DNA of 64,000 bases from Atopsyche davidsoni (Eukaryota > Arthropoda > Insecta > Trichoptera > Hydrobiosidae). Below are positions 37,401-52,400 of the stretch, one piece after another. The stretch is from NCBI GenBank assembly GCA_022113835.1, contig JAILWY010000009.1, forward strand, positions 8,098,001 to 8,162,000. The letters are read 5' to 3'. A model generated the notes under the pieces. The model did no database searches. It was not told the origin of the DNA and saw nothing but the letters and a program-made list of their open reading frames with translations. Position numbers and translations under genes: made by a program. Every line of letters starts with the position of its first letter. Position 1 is the first letter of the stretch.

Positions 37401-40400
37401 CCACGCGGTCCTTCCCCTTGTGTTGTTTGTGTTTTTATGACGTCATTTCATGTCTGGACGCTTAAAATTTTGAAGACAGTTTAATCGCATTCGAGAATTT
37501 CGTTCAAGTGCCCTCCATGATATCTTTATCTCTCCGCTTTGTGTGATTTTTTTTATTTCGCTTTTGGAGAATGTTATTCTTTTGTACTTTTCAAAGGCAT
37601 TATATTTTTAAGAAGGCGCAGTTAAGTAAAATGTAAAGAAAATTAATCACACATACCAACACTAAGGCCTGAATTTTTAACAATAAACTGCTTTTATCGC
37701 ACGTTGTACATTGTGAAAACACGAGAAATTTCCATCGTTAGATATGATACTTAAATTCATCCGAACATCTATTTTTTTCGTATAACCATTTACAGACAAT
37801 ACCATATCTAGCTAATATTAGCATTTATTAGTCAGTTTTTTTTTTCGTTTTTGATAACATTGTATTTACGTACTTATTTATAAGTAAGCATTGTAAAATA
37901 ATTTAATCCTAATTAAATATATATATTACTTGTATAATATATTGGTTAAACAACGAATGACCCTGAAAAATACAATTTGCTAATTTAAGTTTAAATGTCA
38001 GAATATAAAATGTTTAATGCCTTCATTTAAGAAGACATTTTCATATTTTTTTATTCTCCGTAAGTGTGCTGTGGAAGCCTCGTTTTTATGATTTTCCCTT
38101 ATTTTTATGACAATAAAATCGTAAATTTTAAATGCGACACAGCTTTATGCGAAACTCGGGACCTATAATGCCTCGGTAATGGCCTTTAACTTTATGGGAA
38201 TATCAAGATAATGTACAATAGCCATCACAACATTACACACACTATAAAATTTACCCCTTTAAAAATAATTCTCTCGAGTTATTATTCTGAGTTATAAAGC
38301 GCGCTTCGGTGCTTTGTTCTTATTGTTGAGCTCGCTCTATTTACTGGAGATTTCCAGCTGTATGTATAGCCTTGCATGTTATGATGCTCTCTATTATGAG
38401 TACTGATTCACAAATTATCATAAATAATAGCAATTAAACTATAGTAAAGAAAAAAATAGCAAAAACCATTTCACTTTTAAAATTATATGCTGTTAAAATA
38501 ATAATTAATTAATAAAAAATACATAAGTTTTTAGCTCTAAATAATTCATTTAGTCAATACACTCTATCCTTCATTTCTTGCCCAATTATTACAATAACGG
38601 CATTGTGAAGTGCATATATAACTCATAATCAGAGAGAGAGTGGTTAACATCACCGTATTACGAGCCATCCATCTGTCCACCCTGTCTTCAATCACAGCCT
38701 TCCGAAAGCTTCAGTAATATATTTTATGAGCAATGCAGCGGACACCGAACATCCGGTCCAGGGACCTCCCCTTCCTGTCCTTGCCGGAAATGGCGCCCAC
38801 ACGCCCAGTTCTGGCAACTCAAACACATGAGACTTCTTTCTAATGGAAAATACATAAACTAGGTTGTTTTTTTTCTTCTTCCCTCCCCGAAACTGTTTTG
38901 TTCACATCTGACCCGGCCGCCTCACGTTTCTTCCCTTTGTTAATTTACACGCCCCCTGCGTGATGCGAGAGTCGGGATATATTTTGTACTTATATTTTTG
39001 TTTTATGTATTTCAACGTTTAAAAAAATATATAATAGAATTATTAGCCTTACTTCAACCGAAAAACCATGAATCGAAATTGTACTTGAAGGACTTAAGTA
39101 AATTAGAATATAAATGACTTTTTTGTAGTAAACATGAATGTTGAGTTTTTCAAAATATGGCTGTTTATAATAAAATAATAAACATATGACATTAATTTTA
39201 TGCTTTTTAATATATCTTTATTTATTTTTTTACAGGGGCCAGTCACCGGCTGCAGCAGAGCTGGGATTCCTGGACAGAGCAAAATGGCTGGAGCTGTACG
39301 GAGCTGATCTGCACCCTGTTCTTGTATGTTACGAAAATACACTTAAAACGTTATCAAAAGAATATATATATATAATTTAAATACTTGAATAAATCACACG
39401 TGACAAAACATTCGGTGACGTCGCAAGTCTCAATATTTTAAAAATGAAATAAATGTACTGCATATACATAAGTACGATATTGTGCTCTAAGAAATTTTGA
39501 AAATGCAATAATGGTTGCATTTTTTTATTAATATGTGACTGTTATGTAATTTTTATTATTTCTGTGGATTCCAAATTGCTATTCCCGGAGGTTGCGTGTA
39601 TGAGAAACCCCCAATATGAAAAGCAAAGAAACCAAAGTAAAATAAAAGTAAAGAACGTAAAAGCAACGTTTTTCTTGTCTATTGAATAAATCTATAAATA
39701 ATGTCTCGCACGCAGACTTTCAGGGTTCTGTCCCGATAGAATATTTACATAAGACCTATTCACAAGGCACCTGTTGAGTTTTCGACAAACTGCAAGATTG
39801 CGGGCCAACTTTGAATGAATCGCACGTACGGGGAAGCCTTTTTCAATATCGCGAGCGAATTCTGTTTACAGTTGGCGACCATCCCGTGTAGAATGCCTTT
39901 AAAACTTGCCAAATCAATGCGACGCAAGGAAAATAGATTTGCAAAGTTCCCATTGTGGCAAAAAAACTTGGACGCGTTTGGATAACGCGGACAAATATTT
40001 TAGGTTGGCTGTTTCTCGGCAAAAGGCTCCTCGCGTAATAAAAACAAAATTGTGCTTTCAAAAAGTTTTTGCATATGTTTTTCATACATGCCATGAATTT
40101 CTTTTGCCATAAATCAGTTACACGTTGCAGCACATACTCCAAGTTGTGGCTACTTGAATCGTTATTTTACAGAAAACACTTTTTTAGTTTCTTTGCATAT
40201 ATGCAAGTCCAAAAATTTGAAACTTTCTAGTTCTTTTGGGTTTTTTTAAATTATTATTTACATATTTAATTATGCCATAGGAAGTATGTAAAAACCTTCG
40301 TCGATTTTCTTTCAAATTCTCACTTTTTATTAACACACTAAATCACACATAAAACTTTACTCATATGAAATATTTCTTACATTTTTCGTGTCAACAAACA

Positions 40401-43400
40401 CATAACATTATCCGCTGAGCCATTTTCATGTGACTCCAATGCCGGAGTATCATAGAGAACTTATCTTTGAAACCCGAAAGGAAACTTTGTGTTGTTCCTG
40501 AACAAAGCTGAATATTCGGTTGCTACGAGCTCTGGGCTATAATATATGTAACCTACAATATTACACACGAATTCAATCGAATCGATACATTTTGTAAGCT
40601 GAAATGTAAAATGAGGTTTTAGAATTCAACTAATACAAATAAATATGTTCCATCATATAAAATGTATAAATTATAACAATTTTACCGCTGTGAGAAAACT
40701 TTAATCAAAAATATTATTAACGATGAAATTTTTATAATTATATTTTATGAAGGAAAACATTTAGTTACTTTTGGTTTTTACTGAAAGTCTGCATTATTTA
40801 TTTTTATTTGCTTGATTTTTTATCTTTTTTTTTTGATACTTTCTATACTCCTTATTTTTATTTTATTTAATATAATTTTGTTTAAATAATTTTCAATGGT
40901 GCATGAACACACAATGAAGAAATTTTGAATATATCTCGGTGGCATATCTTGAAGCGAAATGCTTTGATAGCATTCCTTCTCTCCGTGCCAAAGATGATTT
41001 GATGACTTGATGGTGACTTCTGCTGCAGGGGGAAGACAGCGTGGAGTACTTCCTGGGGCTGGCGCCGAGCGGTGTGCTGGTCCTCCGCAATAAGCGAGCC
41101 GTGGCCAGTTACTACTGGCCCCGCATCACCAAGCTCTACTCCAAGGGGAAATACTTCATGCTCCGCGTCTGCGACAAGAACGTGAGTAACCAGTCCATAA
41201 ACCGTATCTGTATTACTAATGTTAATCACCCTCCCAACAACAATGCTATACGCCAGTGGAATCAGCAAATTTCTAACCGCAGTTTCATTTTGGTCGTACA
41301 ATTTAGCACCAACAAGTCGCTGTGACAAACCCTCGCGTTGGGTCGACTAAGGTTTTTTTTAGCTGTAAAGTTAGTTGCCAGAGAATCCCCGTCATAATAA
41401 TAAAATATTCATCAGTAAAAAAATCAAAGAAATCACTTTTCCAATAAACAAAAACGTATTCACTGGTGTGAACTGAGGCAAAATTTGTATACCAAAAATA
41501 TTTATAACTGAAAAAATATTAATATTATTTTATTACTGTACAACAGTATAAAGACTGATAAAAATGTTCATTTTATTACGCTTTGACAAAAAATACATGT
41601 ATATTTATGAATATATACAGAATTTGTAATATTTAATATTGGGCTTCGAGTACACAAAACACGAAAAATATTCTTATTTTACTTTTTTGACACTTAAAAT
41701 TGAGTTTATGAAAAGTGTATATTTTGATCTTTGAAATGATTTTTTCATATACAATTTCCGCAAGCATTTCTCTTTAAGGTTACAAATATTTATTAAATTG
41801 TATATCATAAGTTTAACTTCCAGAAGATTTTGAAATAGGGGTTGTCGCTGGGATAAAGTCGCCTTTTCATATCCCTGAGAGTAACAACTTTCAACTCACA
41901 AAAGACTTGTCAAAGTTCACTCCTCGTTGTTTTAATACATTCATGGTATGTATGCCTTTTTTAGTTTAAGATTCATTATTTCACAAATTTCAATTTCGTT
42001 ATGACATTTTACACATATAATTTATATATTTTTTCCAGCTGCATACAAAACGAAAATCTGCTATCTTTAATTGATTTTACTTTGTAGGGTCTATCTTATG
42101 AGCTTCTTCCGTATTCGTTTATACTCCATAATATAAATATGGATAAATATATATATGTTATCATATGGCTATTTAATTGCGTCTTCTAAGCCTCTTCACC
42201 CACCCTCTGATTTCAGATATAACAGAACCTAAATAAATAAGGTCGTGCGCTGTTTTACAATCCAGGGTTGTCAATATTATCATAAGAATGTTTTATTACC
42301 ATGTTGATTTATTTTAAAACTATATCAATTTACTTATGTTATAATAACCCACTGTTTCTAGCGCTTACATAATATCCAGCAGCTATGCAAAAAAGTAAAT
42401 ATGTGATTATCTATAAATGACATATCATGTTTTATTGTAAAATGAGTCTAAAAAATTAAGTTTTAAATATCAATTTAATTATTTTTTTTCTCCTACTAGT
42501 ACATTGTACATTTTTAAATCTCTAAAATAATAATTTAAATTACCAAGGAGTCTGTTTTTCTTTGAATTATATCAATATGGTTAGTCGATATTTTATTTTT
42601 GTTTCGTTAGTTATTTTACTTTTCTGGTCAAACAACAAAGCTATATACCATATATAAAATGATAATTTAATATTAAAATAAAACTTATTTGACTATCTGA
42701 AACCATTGCTAGCATATTTTAAATCGTGATAGTTTTCTTTTTACTTCCATAGCAAGCTCTTTCTAGCACATCATATTAGCTGCTCGTTAATAAAACAAAT
42801 ATTTTTAAAATAATATACTAATACGTAAAAATTCTAACTATGCAATTTTTACAAGTTAATAAGTAACATCGTTATGAATTTCAAGATAAATATTTGTACA
42901 GTGACATTTTGATGAAAATGCGTTGGTTCTTTCGGAATAATATATATTGCCAGTTTATTATGCATGTAGATTGTGCTTAGTCTAATTTTTAATTCTAGAA
43001 AGGTAAGATCGAACCGAGTTGAATATTTTAGGTAAAGCTGCCGCCAGCTCTGAGGTGAGGGGGCGGCCGAGGCGGGGCGTCCCCGGGGGCTCAATTAACG
43101 AAGTCTCGAGAGTGTTTAGAAAAGACGATATCGATTTCCAAGGCCACCGAAACTCGAAAGAAAACATCATTTTCATAACACTAATTAAAATTAAAAATAA
43201 ATTGCTTCTGCCGATTTACTTCATTTTTCATCCGTCGGCTTAATCATGAGTAATTGAATTTTTAACATAATTTCTTTGTTATTGTTCCTCTCTCAGTAAA
43301 TTGAAATTGACTGGAGAATTCCTGGAATAGTCTAGCAGCAAAAAATATTTTTATTAAGTACCAACTAGGTTTTTTATTTTTCATATAATTTACTTTTTTT

Positions 43401-46400
43401 CTTATCAATTTAGAATATGTTATTATTTATTACGAAAAAATAACTTAAACATTGCAACCTTCCTATTTTAATAATAAATTCAAATTTGTGTTCGTATAAC
43501 TAAACTTGATTGATTGACACTAAATATAACCAATTATTCTAATCGAACTAAAAAAATATGTGAACATTATACATTATATTTTTTCTCTAACCTAGCTAGC
43601 AAGAGAGTGGAGAATTTCGATTTAACTTTGATATTAAAAATTTATCATACTTTAATGATTGGTTGGATATATTGTCGTTTTCAAATTTCTATAGTAAAAT
43701 CTTATATTTCTAAGTATCATTTACTAAAACTTATTATTAATATGAAAATCACCCTGTATTATCAAAGAGATAAAATATTTTCTATAATAATTGTAACGTG
43801 AGTTAACAATAAATTACAACACATACTTGAAATAAAGTAAGACACATTTTTAGTTTCACAATTGATCTAGTACCCATCAGCACGTGATATTATTTTTAAT
43901 AATGGTGATCGCGTGTACAGATGTTACTGATATGCACGTTCATACGTTATTTATGACTCGTTAAATAATTTAACTCTGTTTTATTTAATTAATAAATAAT
44001 ATTTTATGGCAGCCACAACACTGGCATAAAGAATAAGTTTATTTAATTAAAATGCATAAGCAGTCATTATATTTAAATAATCTTGAATTACCTCAGTCAC
44101 TACGGGGCGATTCACTTTTCAACGTTGGTGATAAATATAACTCCATGATTATCGATAATAATAAAATCGAATAAATTTTAATGGCGCTGTATCCTCGAGG
44201 GTTGTAAAATCGTTTTGTTCATTAATATTTATTTTATATATAGGGCTAAATTTCAAATAAAAATAAATTAATCAATAAGCAATATTTTCCGTTGCCTTCT
44301 CTGCCGTATTGTGTAAGAGAATATCGTCAACTGATACTAGGGATGAAGACTCGTGTACTGCTCCAGCCTCCTTCGCGGCGCTCGAGCCACCCGGGTGTGA
44401 TGTTCGATTAAGGACACATCTCGATTCACAACCGCGACTCAATGCACACCTTTCAGGAGTCATTAGCCGGTATGTGATCAAACGTGCCAGCCCACCCTTA
44501 GTAGCTACGCTAGTGGAATTCATGTGGTTTTTCTAGGAAAAGCGATATTCTGAGCTCGTGATGTTTACTGCCAAAGCGTAAACAATATTGTTTTATTGTA
44601 GTTTAGGGCGAGGAAAAATACAAGGTTGTTTGATGAAATTTTTTATTCCTGGAATGTGTTTTGGTATCATTTTCTCTATTGTAATATCAGACAGCAGTAT
44701 TATATTATACTTCTTTGGTTGCAGTTTTCGGTCGCCTTATATCACCTTTACTTTTAAAATACATTTTTGTGAGCGCTTTCGCTTCTAGTTTTACCACCAA
44801 TTAAAAACTATGGTACCTCTAAATTCAATCAATAAAAACACCTGGAATACTCAACAGACAAGGTATGCTAAACCAAGTATTGATGAAGTTCATTGTAACG
44901 GAAGGAGAACGACTGAACGTAATTATGGTTATCAATAAAATAACGGTATAACTGTACCATAAAATTTTACACCGAATTAAAATTTAATCCGAGCCGATTC
45001 AGTTTAACCAGTTAGAGTGGCAATATGAGAGGATATTTTACTCGGACAGTGTAATTTTCATGCATGTTAACTGGGTACTGCGATTGTGATTTTATAGTAA
45101 CAGTGAATCGCTTGCCAGGATAGCGGTTTTAGCTAGCATTTTTAGAAAACCTGGCAGTATTGTCAGCTGTTTTATAATGAAGAGCTCCTTACCCCAGAAG
45201 TATGGATATAACAAAGATTATTCACTCATTCGTGTCATGTACATCTCGTTTACAGTATTCGAAAAAACTGTGAGACGATTTCCAATCTCTTCAATGGTAC
45301 CCACGGCTATCGGTTTGTAGATGTAGGTATGATGCCCTTTATTCGGTTTCGAGAAAACGTTTTCGAATATACTATAAAATATTTTTTTTTATGACTTATC
45401 AAATAAAATCCATTCTTTGTTTCGTTTGTAAAAAAAGTAGGAAGATTCTGTTAAATCTGAGAATTGTTGCACTGCCCGAAACAATGCAACAACTATTGAA
45501 TATTGCAAAGTATTCATAGTGCAGTTGTCAAAGCATGCTTAAGAATTTCAATACGACTCTTTTTGAGTCTGTAAATAAAACTTTATTGCGAAGATCCAAA
45601 GAGCCCGCTGCGACTTGTCCGTTCGACTGTCGCGAAATATTGCATTCCCAATACATATAAACACATTTCTGGGACTGCTCAGAATGGCTACCGTTTCGAC
45701 AAGTTCGCAAAAACTTTTTATTGAAGACTTTCTATAGAATCCGTCGCTCTGCGCAAGACAACGGAGCTTTGAGTGCTTTGTTATTTCGCTCTGCTTTCCG
45801 AGAAATATCAAAATGTTTATAGCTGCTTCTTCTCATCGACAAAATGTATTCTTTGACAATGGAAGGTCTCGGAGAGTCAACTGATATTACACCGTGAATC
45901 AACCTATGAATTTATTCTACTATATATCGCATCAGAACTGTTAATTAGCATATTATTTAGTGATTGCTTCTACTCACAAAATTAAATGAATTTACTGGTT
46001 TGATATTTAAAATCAGTAGGTGTGCTGTGGTAATGTTTCGCCTTTATACATTAGTAGTGGCTTTGGTGGTTTTAAACAGTTTTGTAATTGAATTACATAC
46101 TATTACTTCTTAAAGAACAAAAACGAAAGTATATGTTTTATAATACTTAAATAAGTACTAAAATATCGAGGAAAGAGTCTCGTGAAATATTTATTCACCG
46201 CTTGTTATATTTGTATAACAGGGTGCAAAGTAACTGACATTCTATACTGATATTGAATCAAAGAGTCTTCTTTTACGATGTTTTTAACTTTAATACATCC
46301 ATCACAATATTTTCGAATATCTTTGCATAATTTCGCCCTATCGTTCGATTATATTAATTAATGTTAATTTATGCCCCACGGCAGATTATATTAAGTACAT

Positions 46401-49400
46401 CCCCATGGTTACGCAGGCGGCGCCCTGCACCCCCGTTCATTTATGGCTGGCTTGTGCTAGTCGCTGAGCCAATATTTCAGCACTAATTGAAGCTCCCGGG
46501 AAATACTAAAACGCCACAAATATCGAAGGCGAAAATTCAATACTCCGAACGCGCGTTCGCGTCTCCGTGCAGCTCTCTCAGGATGCCATCGTCAATTTAT
46601 TTCACCCGGGGTTAATCCTCGGGGAAGATGGCGACCGGTCTGATATAAAAATTTGCATTTACCGCCGTTTTGCGGGGACCATTAACGCTGACACTGAAAT
46701 GGAATAATAATGCCCCCCTGCGCCGCCGCCCCCGCCCCCGCCCCAGACAGACGCTATTTGGTTTCCTCGACATTCCGGTTTAGTTACTGCGGATATTTCT
46801 TTTGTAAAGGCAAGTCTGGAGATCGGACCCCGCGGAGGTCCAGCCACGACGTGTCGCCGCGAGTGCGCGAAATTGAATGTTTTTTTGATTTCTTTTCGAC
46901 GGGGCTCGAACCGATGGAAATGATTTAATCATTCCCTCTCAAATTGGACCGTTTGATAGCTTTTCATTAAATATGCCGTTTTGTGTGAATAAGGTTTTTA
47001 TTGGAAAAGCAATCGGAATTTTGTTTCGTTTAGTTTGTTTCGAGTATTAATTTAACAGTTGGGTATTAATTAAGCGAATTTCGGAGAATGGGGAGAAACC
47101 ACATTTGTGTATTTTGTTCGTTCCGATAATATTGAGATTAAAATTTCCGGAAAGCGTATCGGTTAGGAGAATTTAGATAAATAAAAATACACGACTACTC
47201 ACTCATTTTAAACAATTGCTATTATATTTAGATTAATGAACTCATTATTTTTATTATTCAAATATGACATTGCCACAATATTTAAGGTTTCATGTAACAG
47301 AGGTACAGGTACAAAGGTGCCTTGAATTTAAATACAAAAAATATATATATAACATGCTATCTTTTATTGTGTTTAAGTTTTATCTAACTGGTAATTTTTG
47401 GAAAAGTGTAACTAAAAATTTGTTAAGTTCATAAGAAATAAATTAAATTGAAGCTTTTAACAATTTCTGCTACGATTCGTTATTTTCTGCAAAGTGTTGT
47501 ATATTTTATTAATAATTAAATCACCCCAAGGGTTACGTCTCGATATCCAAACTAAGCGATAATCGTGGATGTTGCAGCATTAACGCAGCGGTGGCTGTAG
47601 CACTTCATTAGTTTAATCAAACGGTTTATCGCCCTGTCATCCGTGCACTCCGCCGCGAGGAGTGGCAGGTGACCACACAAGGCAGGCCCGCGTCAGCCGT
47701 CAGGGCCTGCAGACTGCCTCGACTCCGCGATGCCTGCTGGCCGCCGCGGAGCACCTGCACTCATTAGCACCTGAGGTGCACGGGGGCTCTCGGCAGCAGC
47801 GCGTGACGGCCATTCATAATCTAATCCAACGTATTCGTGCTTGTTACGCCAATAGCTGTGATCTATTCATTTCTACACCCGACCCGGATGATCCTGGGCG
47901 AAATGGACAGCCCGACCGAAGCGAATCACGTGAGCACTGAAAGTGTTACGTGTTAAAAAATTAATTAATTTCAAGATTCTTTATTTATTTTATGTTATTT
48001 ACAAAAGTTGTTAAGACTATGCATACAATACAGTACAATACGCGGCTTAGGTAGTAGGGTACATGGATTTCCCTATTTTTGTTATTGAGTTTGTGCTAGG
48101 AAAACATGTTTAAAAAAACTCTTTTCAGTGTAATGTGTTGATTTTGTTGACTAGTACACCTGAAATCATTAAAAATTCTGCAAGGTATTCACTAAGCTCG
48201 TATCTGTCTTTCCTTAGAGGAGGTTGGCGACCATCTCACTGAGCATATACGTATGCTGAGCCAGTGTTCATGGTGGGTCCCCAGGTTCTTCTACACAGCA
48301 ATTTTATATAATATTTTAAAGAAAAGTCTGTGTATTGCTGCATCCCAATAGCATTATTACATAATCCTTTCCTTAAAAAGCTCAGGTATTCAGATCTGAT
48401 ACTGAAAAATTAAAATAAGGGAAAAGGGTATAAAGAATGCAACCAATCTGCACTTTTAGAAAGTGGCACGTGACACAAACGCAAGCTTTAAATTTGTTTA
48501 AAAATCTTGATTGATTTGTATATAAATTAACTTAAAATTACACATATACGCTCAAACATAAATGATTGCAAACGTTCTCTTGCCCGCAGTGAGTGTTGCT
48601 CCATCGGCGTTGAAACATTTTCCATCAATCAATTTACTCGCAGGTGCGATTAGCGCAGAAATCATGACTTAAGCCGCAGCTATCTAATCTTCGCAAATCT
48701 CTCCTCGTTTAGCTAAATAGCTCATTTATCGCATTAGCTCTAAAGACACACTCCTTAGCGGAATCTGGCGCGCGGGCTAATGCAGAGTATCCGCAGTGTC
48801 GGGAATGTAATTCGTCGGGCACGACCGGCGCGCCGACATGAGCTCCCAGCACGACTACCAGGCGTCAAGCACTTCACTTGCACTGCCTTAAATACGCCTG
48901 AGTTATTGGACAGGTGCGCCGTCATTTTTTATATTTAGATGCTACGGTATTGGGTATAGTTATAATTACCAATCTTCAAGATCTCATCACTCAAATATAT
49001 GTAATCTTTGATTTTTTAATTTTTTTTAATTTTTTACTTATACGAGACTTGTGTCAATTTCAGGGCAAATATATTTTTGCCAATTATAAAATTTTACAAA
49101 ATTACTATACACTTTCAAAATACAATCAAGGACGTGCGTGAAATGTGTGAAATGCGCAACCTTAATTTTGTATTAGCGGATATAATTCATTAAAATAAAA
49201 TTCAGATCAGGCATATAAATTTTGAATGAGATCTGGAGTTTTATAACGAAAAGAAAAACTACAAGGATTTGGATATTGGATACGTTCTAGAAAAATTTCT
49301 GTGTAGCAACTTGTTCTTGGGAATCGTGATTAAATATACAACCCATTGCATAAATAGCTTTTCTTTCATCAGCTTCCACGCTAATTGATAATCAAACCTT

Positions 49401-52400
49401 ATAAACTTTCTTAAACTCTTGGTGTATTTTTTAACGGCACAACCTGCTGACAGAATCCGACGTATGTGAAACAAATTGCCTGCTACCTGACCGCAACCGA
49501 CATTAGTGAAGTTCTTTCATAGACGACTGCATGCTTTGGTCGGCGGAACCCGGTGTATCACAGGATATTCGAGGCTGTCGCTAGTTTTTTTGCGCCCAGT
49601 TGATTACTTACGGCTGCCTTTCTCTCGCACGGGAAACTGACCGTTAACTGTTATTGCTATTGGTATTTCAGTGTGCGGTTGTTTGGTATATTTGCAGAAC
49701 GAGGTGAGCACGTATGGATTCGAGACGCCCAGCCGCGGTGCTTGTCGCCACCTGTGGCGTTGCTGCAGCGAGCAACACGCCTTCTTCCGCCTGCAGCCCG
49801 CCACGGCCGCCCCCGCCCTCGCCCACGCCGCCCGCGGGTGAGTCAGGCCTCCCCTGTCTGTACTGTAACGTCCCATCGTCTTGCTAAACCAGCTCTATCC
49901 GAGCTTTGGTTCGTTGATATCATACATCCGTCAAATTAACGTTTCAAAGAGTGTATAAATGTTAAATAAAAGGCGAACAGTGATATCATTGAGCGACGAT
50001 TTGCACAAGCGTAAATTACAGTTTATCGGTGGGTATGATGTTCATCAACCGCGTTCTGCGGTTGTACGACTCTAAATAATACTTCAAAGCAGTTTTGGAG
50101 AGTCTCGTGCATCAGTCTTCATAAAATATATCAATCGCAAAAATGTATTTTTCACGCTAACCTTTTGTTTTACATTTTCAGGAGTGGGCGCCAGACGGGA
50201 CGCTCTCCGCCTAATTTCACGCGAGTTCCTTCCCGCCGCATGCAGCGCCGTCCTTTGGACTCTTCGCAACCGAGTACTGAAATAATTTTAAAATATATTA
50301 TTATTATTAGATTATCACATAAACCACATCAAATATATCATTGTCTGTTTTTCAGTATCGACGATCGAGCTTCGTGAACCACAAGATGTCAAGCCGATAT
50401 CAATACCCCAACCGGCTCTCTCGTTAGTATTTTTAGTTTTAAAAAATCTTGAATTATAACTTATTAATTTTATTTTTTCAAAACAATGGTGTCGGTATGC
50501 ATATTTTTTTATAATTTCAGCCTGGAGTCTCCGTACCGCTCGACGTGCAGCATACCCGCGGCCCTGGGGTCAGCTCGAAGAGACGGATCTCCGAGGTCTA
50601 CTCGTTCGGCACCCTTCCCTCGCCACGGCCTGTACTCCGGGCCGCCCTCTCCTCGGGCCTCCAACTCCCGTCTGCGCTCCAGCTCTGTGGACAGCCACAG
50701 CTCCAACGATTCCAGATCCTGCAGGAGGTATGATCCCGCACTTTCTTCTCTTCTTTCCCCGTCAACTGACTCCTGGAAATAAAACATGTTTGCGACATTG
50801 CAGGCATCGCCAGCGCAGCCGCCGCACATCTGACGCCGAAAGTGAAGTGTCTCGCGGGTCAGGGCGCTCTCGCCGCCGCAGACGCCACCGCTCTCGTCAC
50901 AAGGGGCGAGACTCCGCCGACGAGACTGATTCCAAGCACCGTTCCTCCAGCAAAAGGAAGTGAGTATCCCCAACCAAATGACCCATCAGAATGCACATTG
51001 AATCATATGTGAACTATACTATTTGATAATGTTCTATTACATTCTGAAAATACTTCATTTGCCAAAATATCAAAGAAATACTATTGTGTTTCTCAGTAGT
51101 ATACTAAATGGAATATGCACCATCGTCCAACTGAATGACACGTGAAATTATATTATTAAGTGAATTCTTCTAGGTTCATAATTGGATAAATGTTTACTAT
51201 TTTTAGAGAGTATGAGTTGGTGGAGTCTGGTGGACAATGGCGAGAGGCGCAGCGCAAGCAAGCGATCGGAGGCGGTGCTGTTCAACAAGCCAGCGTGAGG
51301 CGAGCCGGTCCTGTGGAGCCAACAGAATCTTCCAGTCAGCATCGTTCCTCTCATCGGCACCGGAGGCATCGCAAGCATCGGTAAATAGACATCATGAGCA
51401 CTCGTCGTACTATATATTTATTTTTGTAACTAAATATGATAGAGTTGATATTTTTTTTAATTTGCAGGTCACGATCTCGTTCTCCGTCTGAAAGTAAATC
51501 TTGGTTGCCTTCGGAACTGAAACAGCATCTAGAATGGGAACTCGTGGAAACTGATGGTATGAGCGTGGATCAGCTCAGGGAAATTCCTTATACTGTTGTG
51601 CAAACCAGCAGAGCCAAGCAATTGCGTTTAAAGCAAGGCAATAAGCATGGGTAAACTACTTTTCTTTAAAATATAGTTATTGATAAAAATATTTCATTTA
51701 AAATAAGACTTCTGCCAACTCCAAATCCGATTATTTTACAGCAGCGATATTCAAAATGAAAATGATCTAGTAAATAAAGGTTATCCAACTAAAACAAGCA
51801 TTACCGACTACATGAACAGCAACGGGGGCTCTATAAGGTCAGTTTCAAGCACAATCAGCTCTGGAAGAAATAGCAATAGCAAGATATCAGAGAGGTAAAA
51901 ACTTTTTAATAAGCATTGTTTGAATACTGAATCATTTAAATTTCTAGAAGCTCAATTTTATATTGTGCAAACTATTAAACTATTAAGTGTTAATTTGAAA
52001 AGTATTCCTAATATATTTAAAAAAAAACAAACTTAATTCAATATTTCAGGCGTATGCGAGATCTGACCATAAATGAATGCTCTCCTGTAATCGGCAACGG
52101 AGCAGTCCGCATAGGAAGAGGGAACGTTCCAGAACTAACTGGGCAGGTCACGGGTCGTCCACCGCCTGCCAGCGCCAGCAACAGTTCCAGTGGGGAGCTC
52201 ATTTCCAGCGCCAGGGTGTCTCATGAGCATACTGACTCTGGACTCGGTGCTGATCAGGACTATGCATACTCGTCAGAAAGGTGAATAAAAAAATAATGAG
52301 TAATTTTTTAAGGACCGAAAGCTTACTATAAATGTTTTTTTTTAATAACAACCAAAAATAAAATATTGAAAAAAATTGAGTTGCAGATTAAACCATAGGA

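Noticed and set aside
40882..41328. 148-codon minus-strand open frame
   Set aside because: Antisense to FERM exon 3, which has consensus splice sites and clear homology.
50509..50973. 154-codon minus-strand open frame
   Set aside because: Antisense shadow of the Arg/Ser-rich exons 7 and 8 of the FERM gene.
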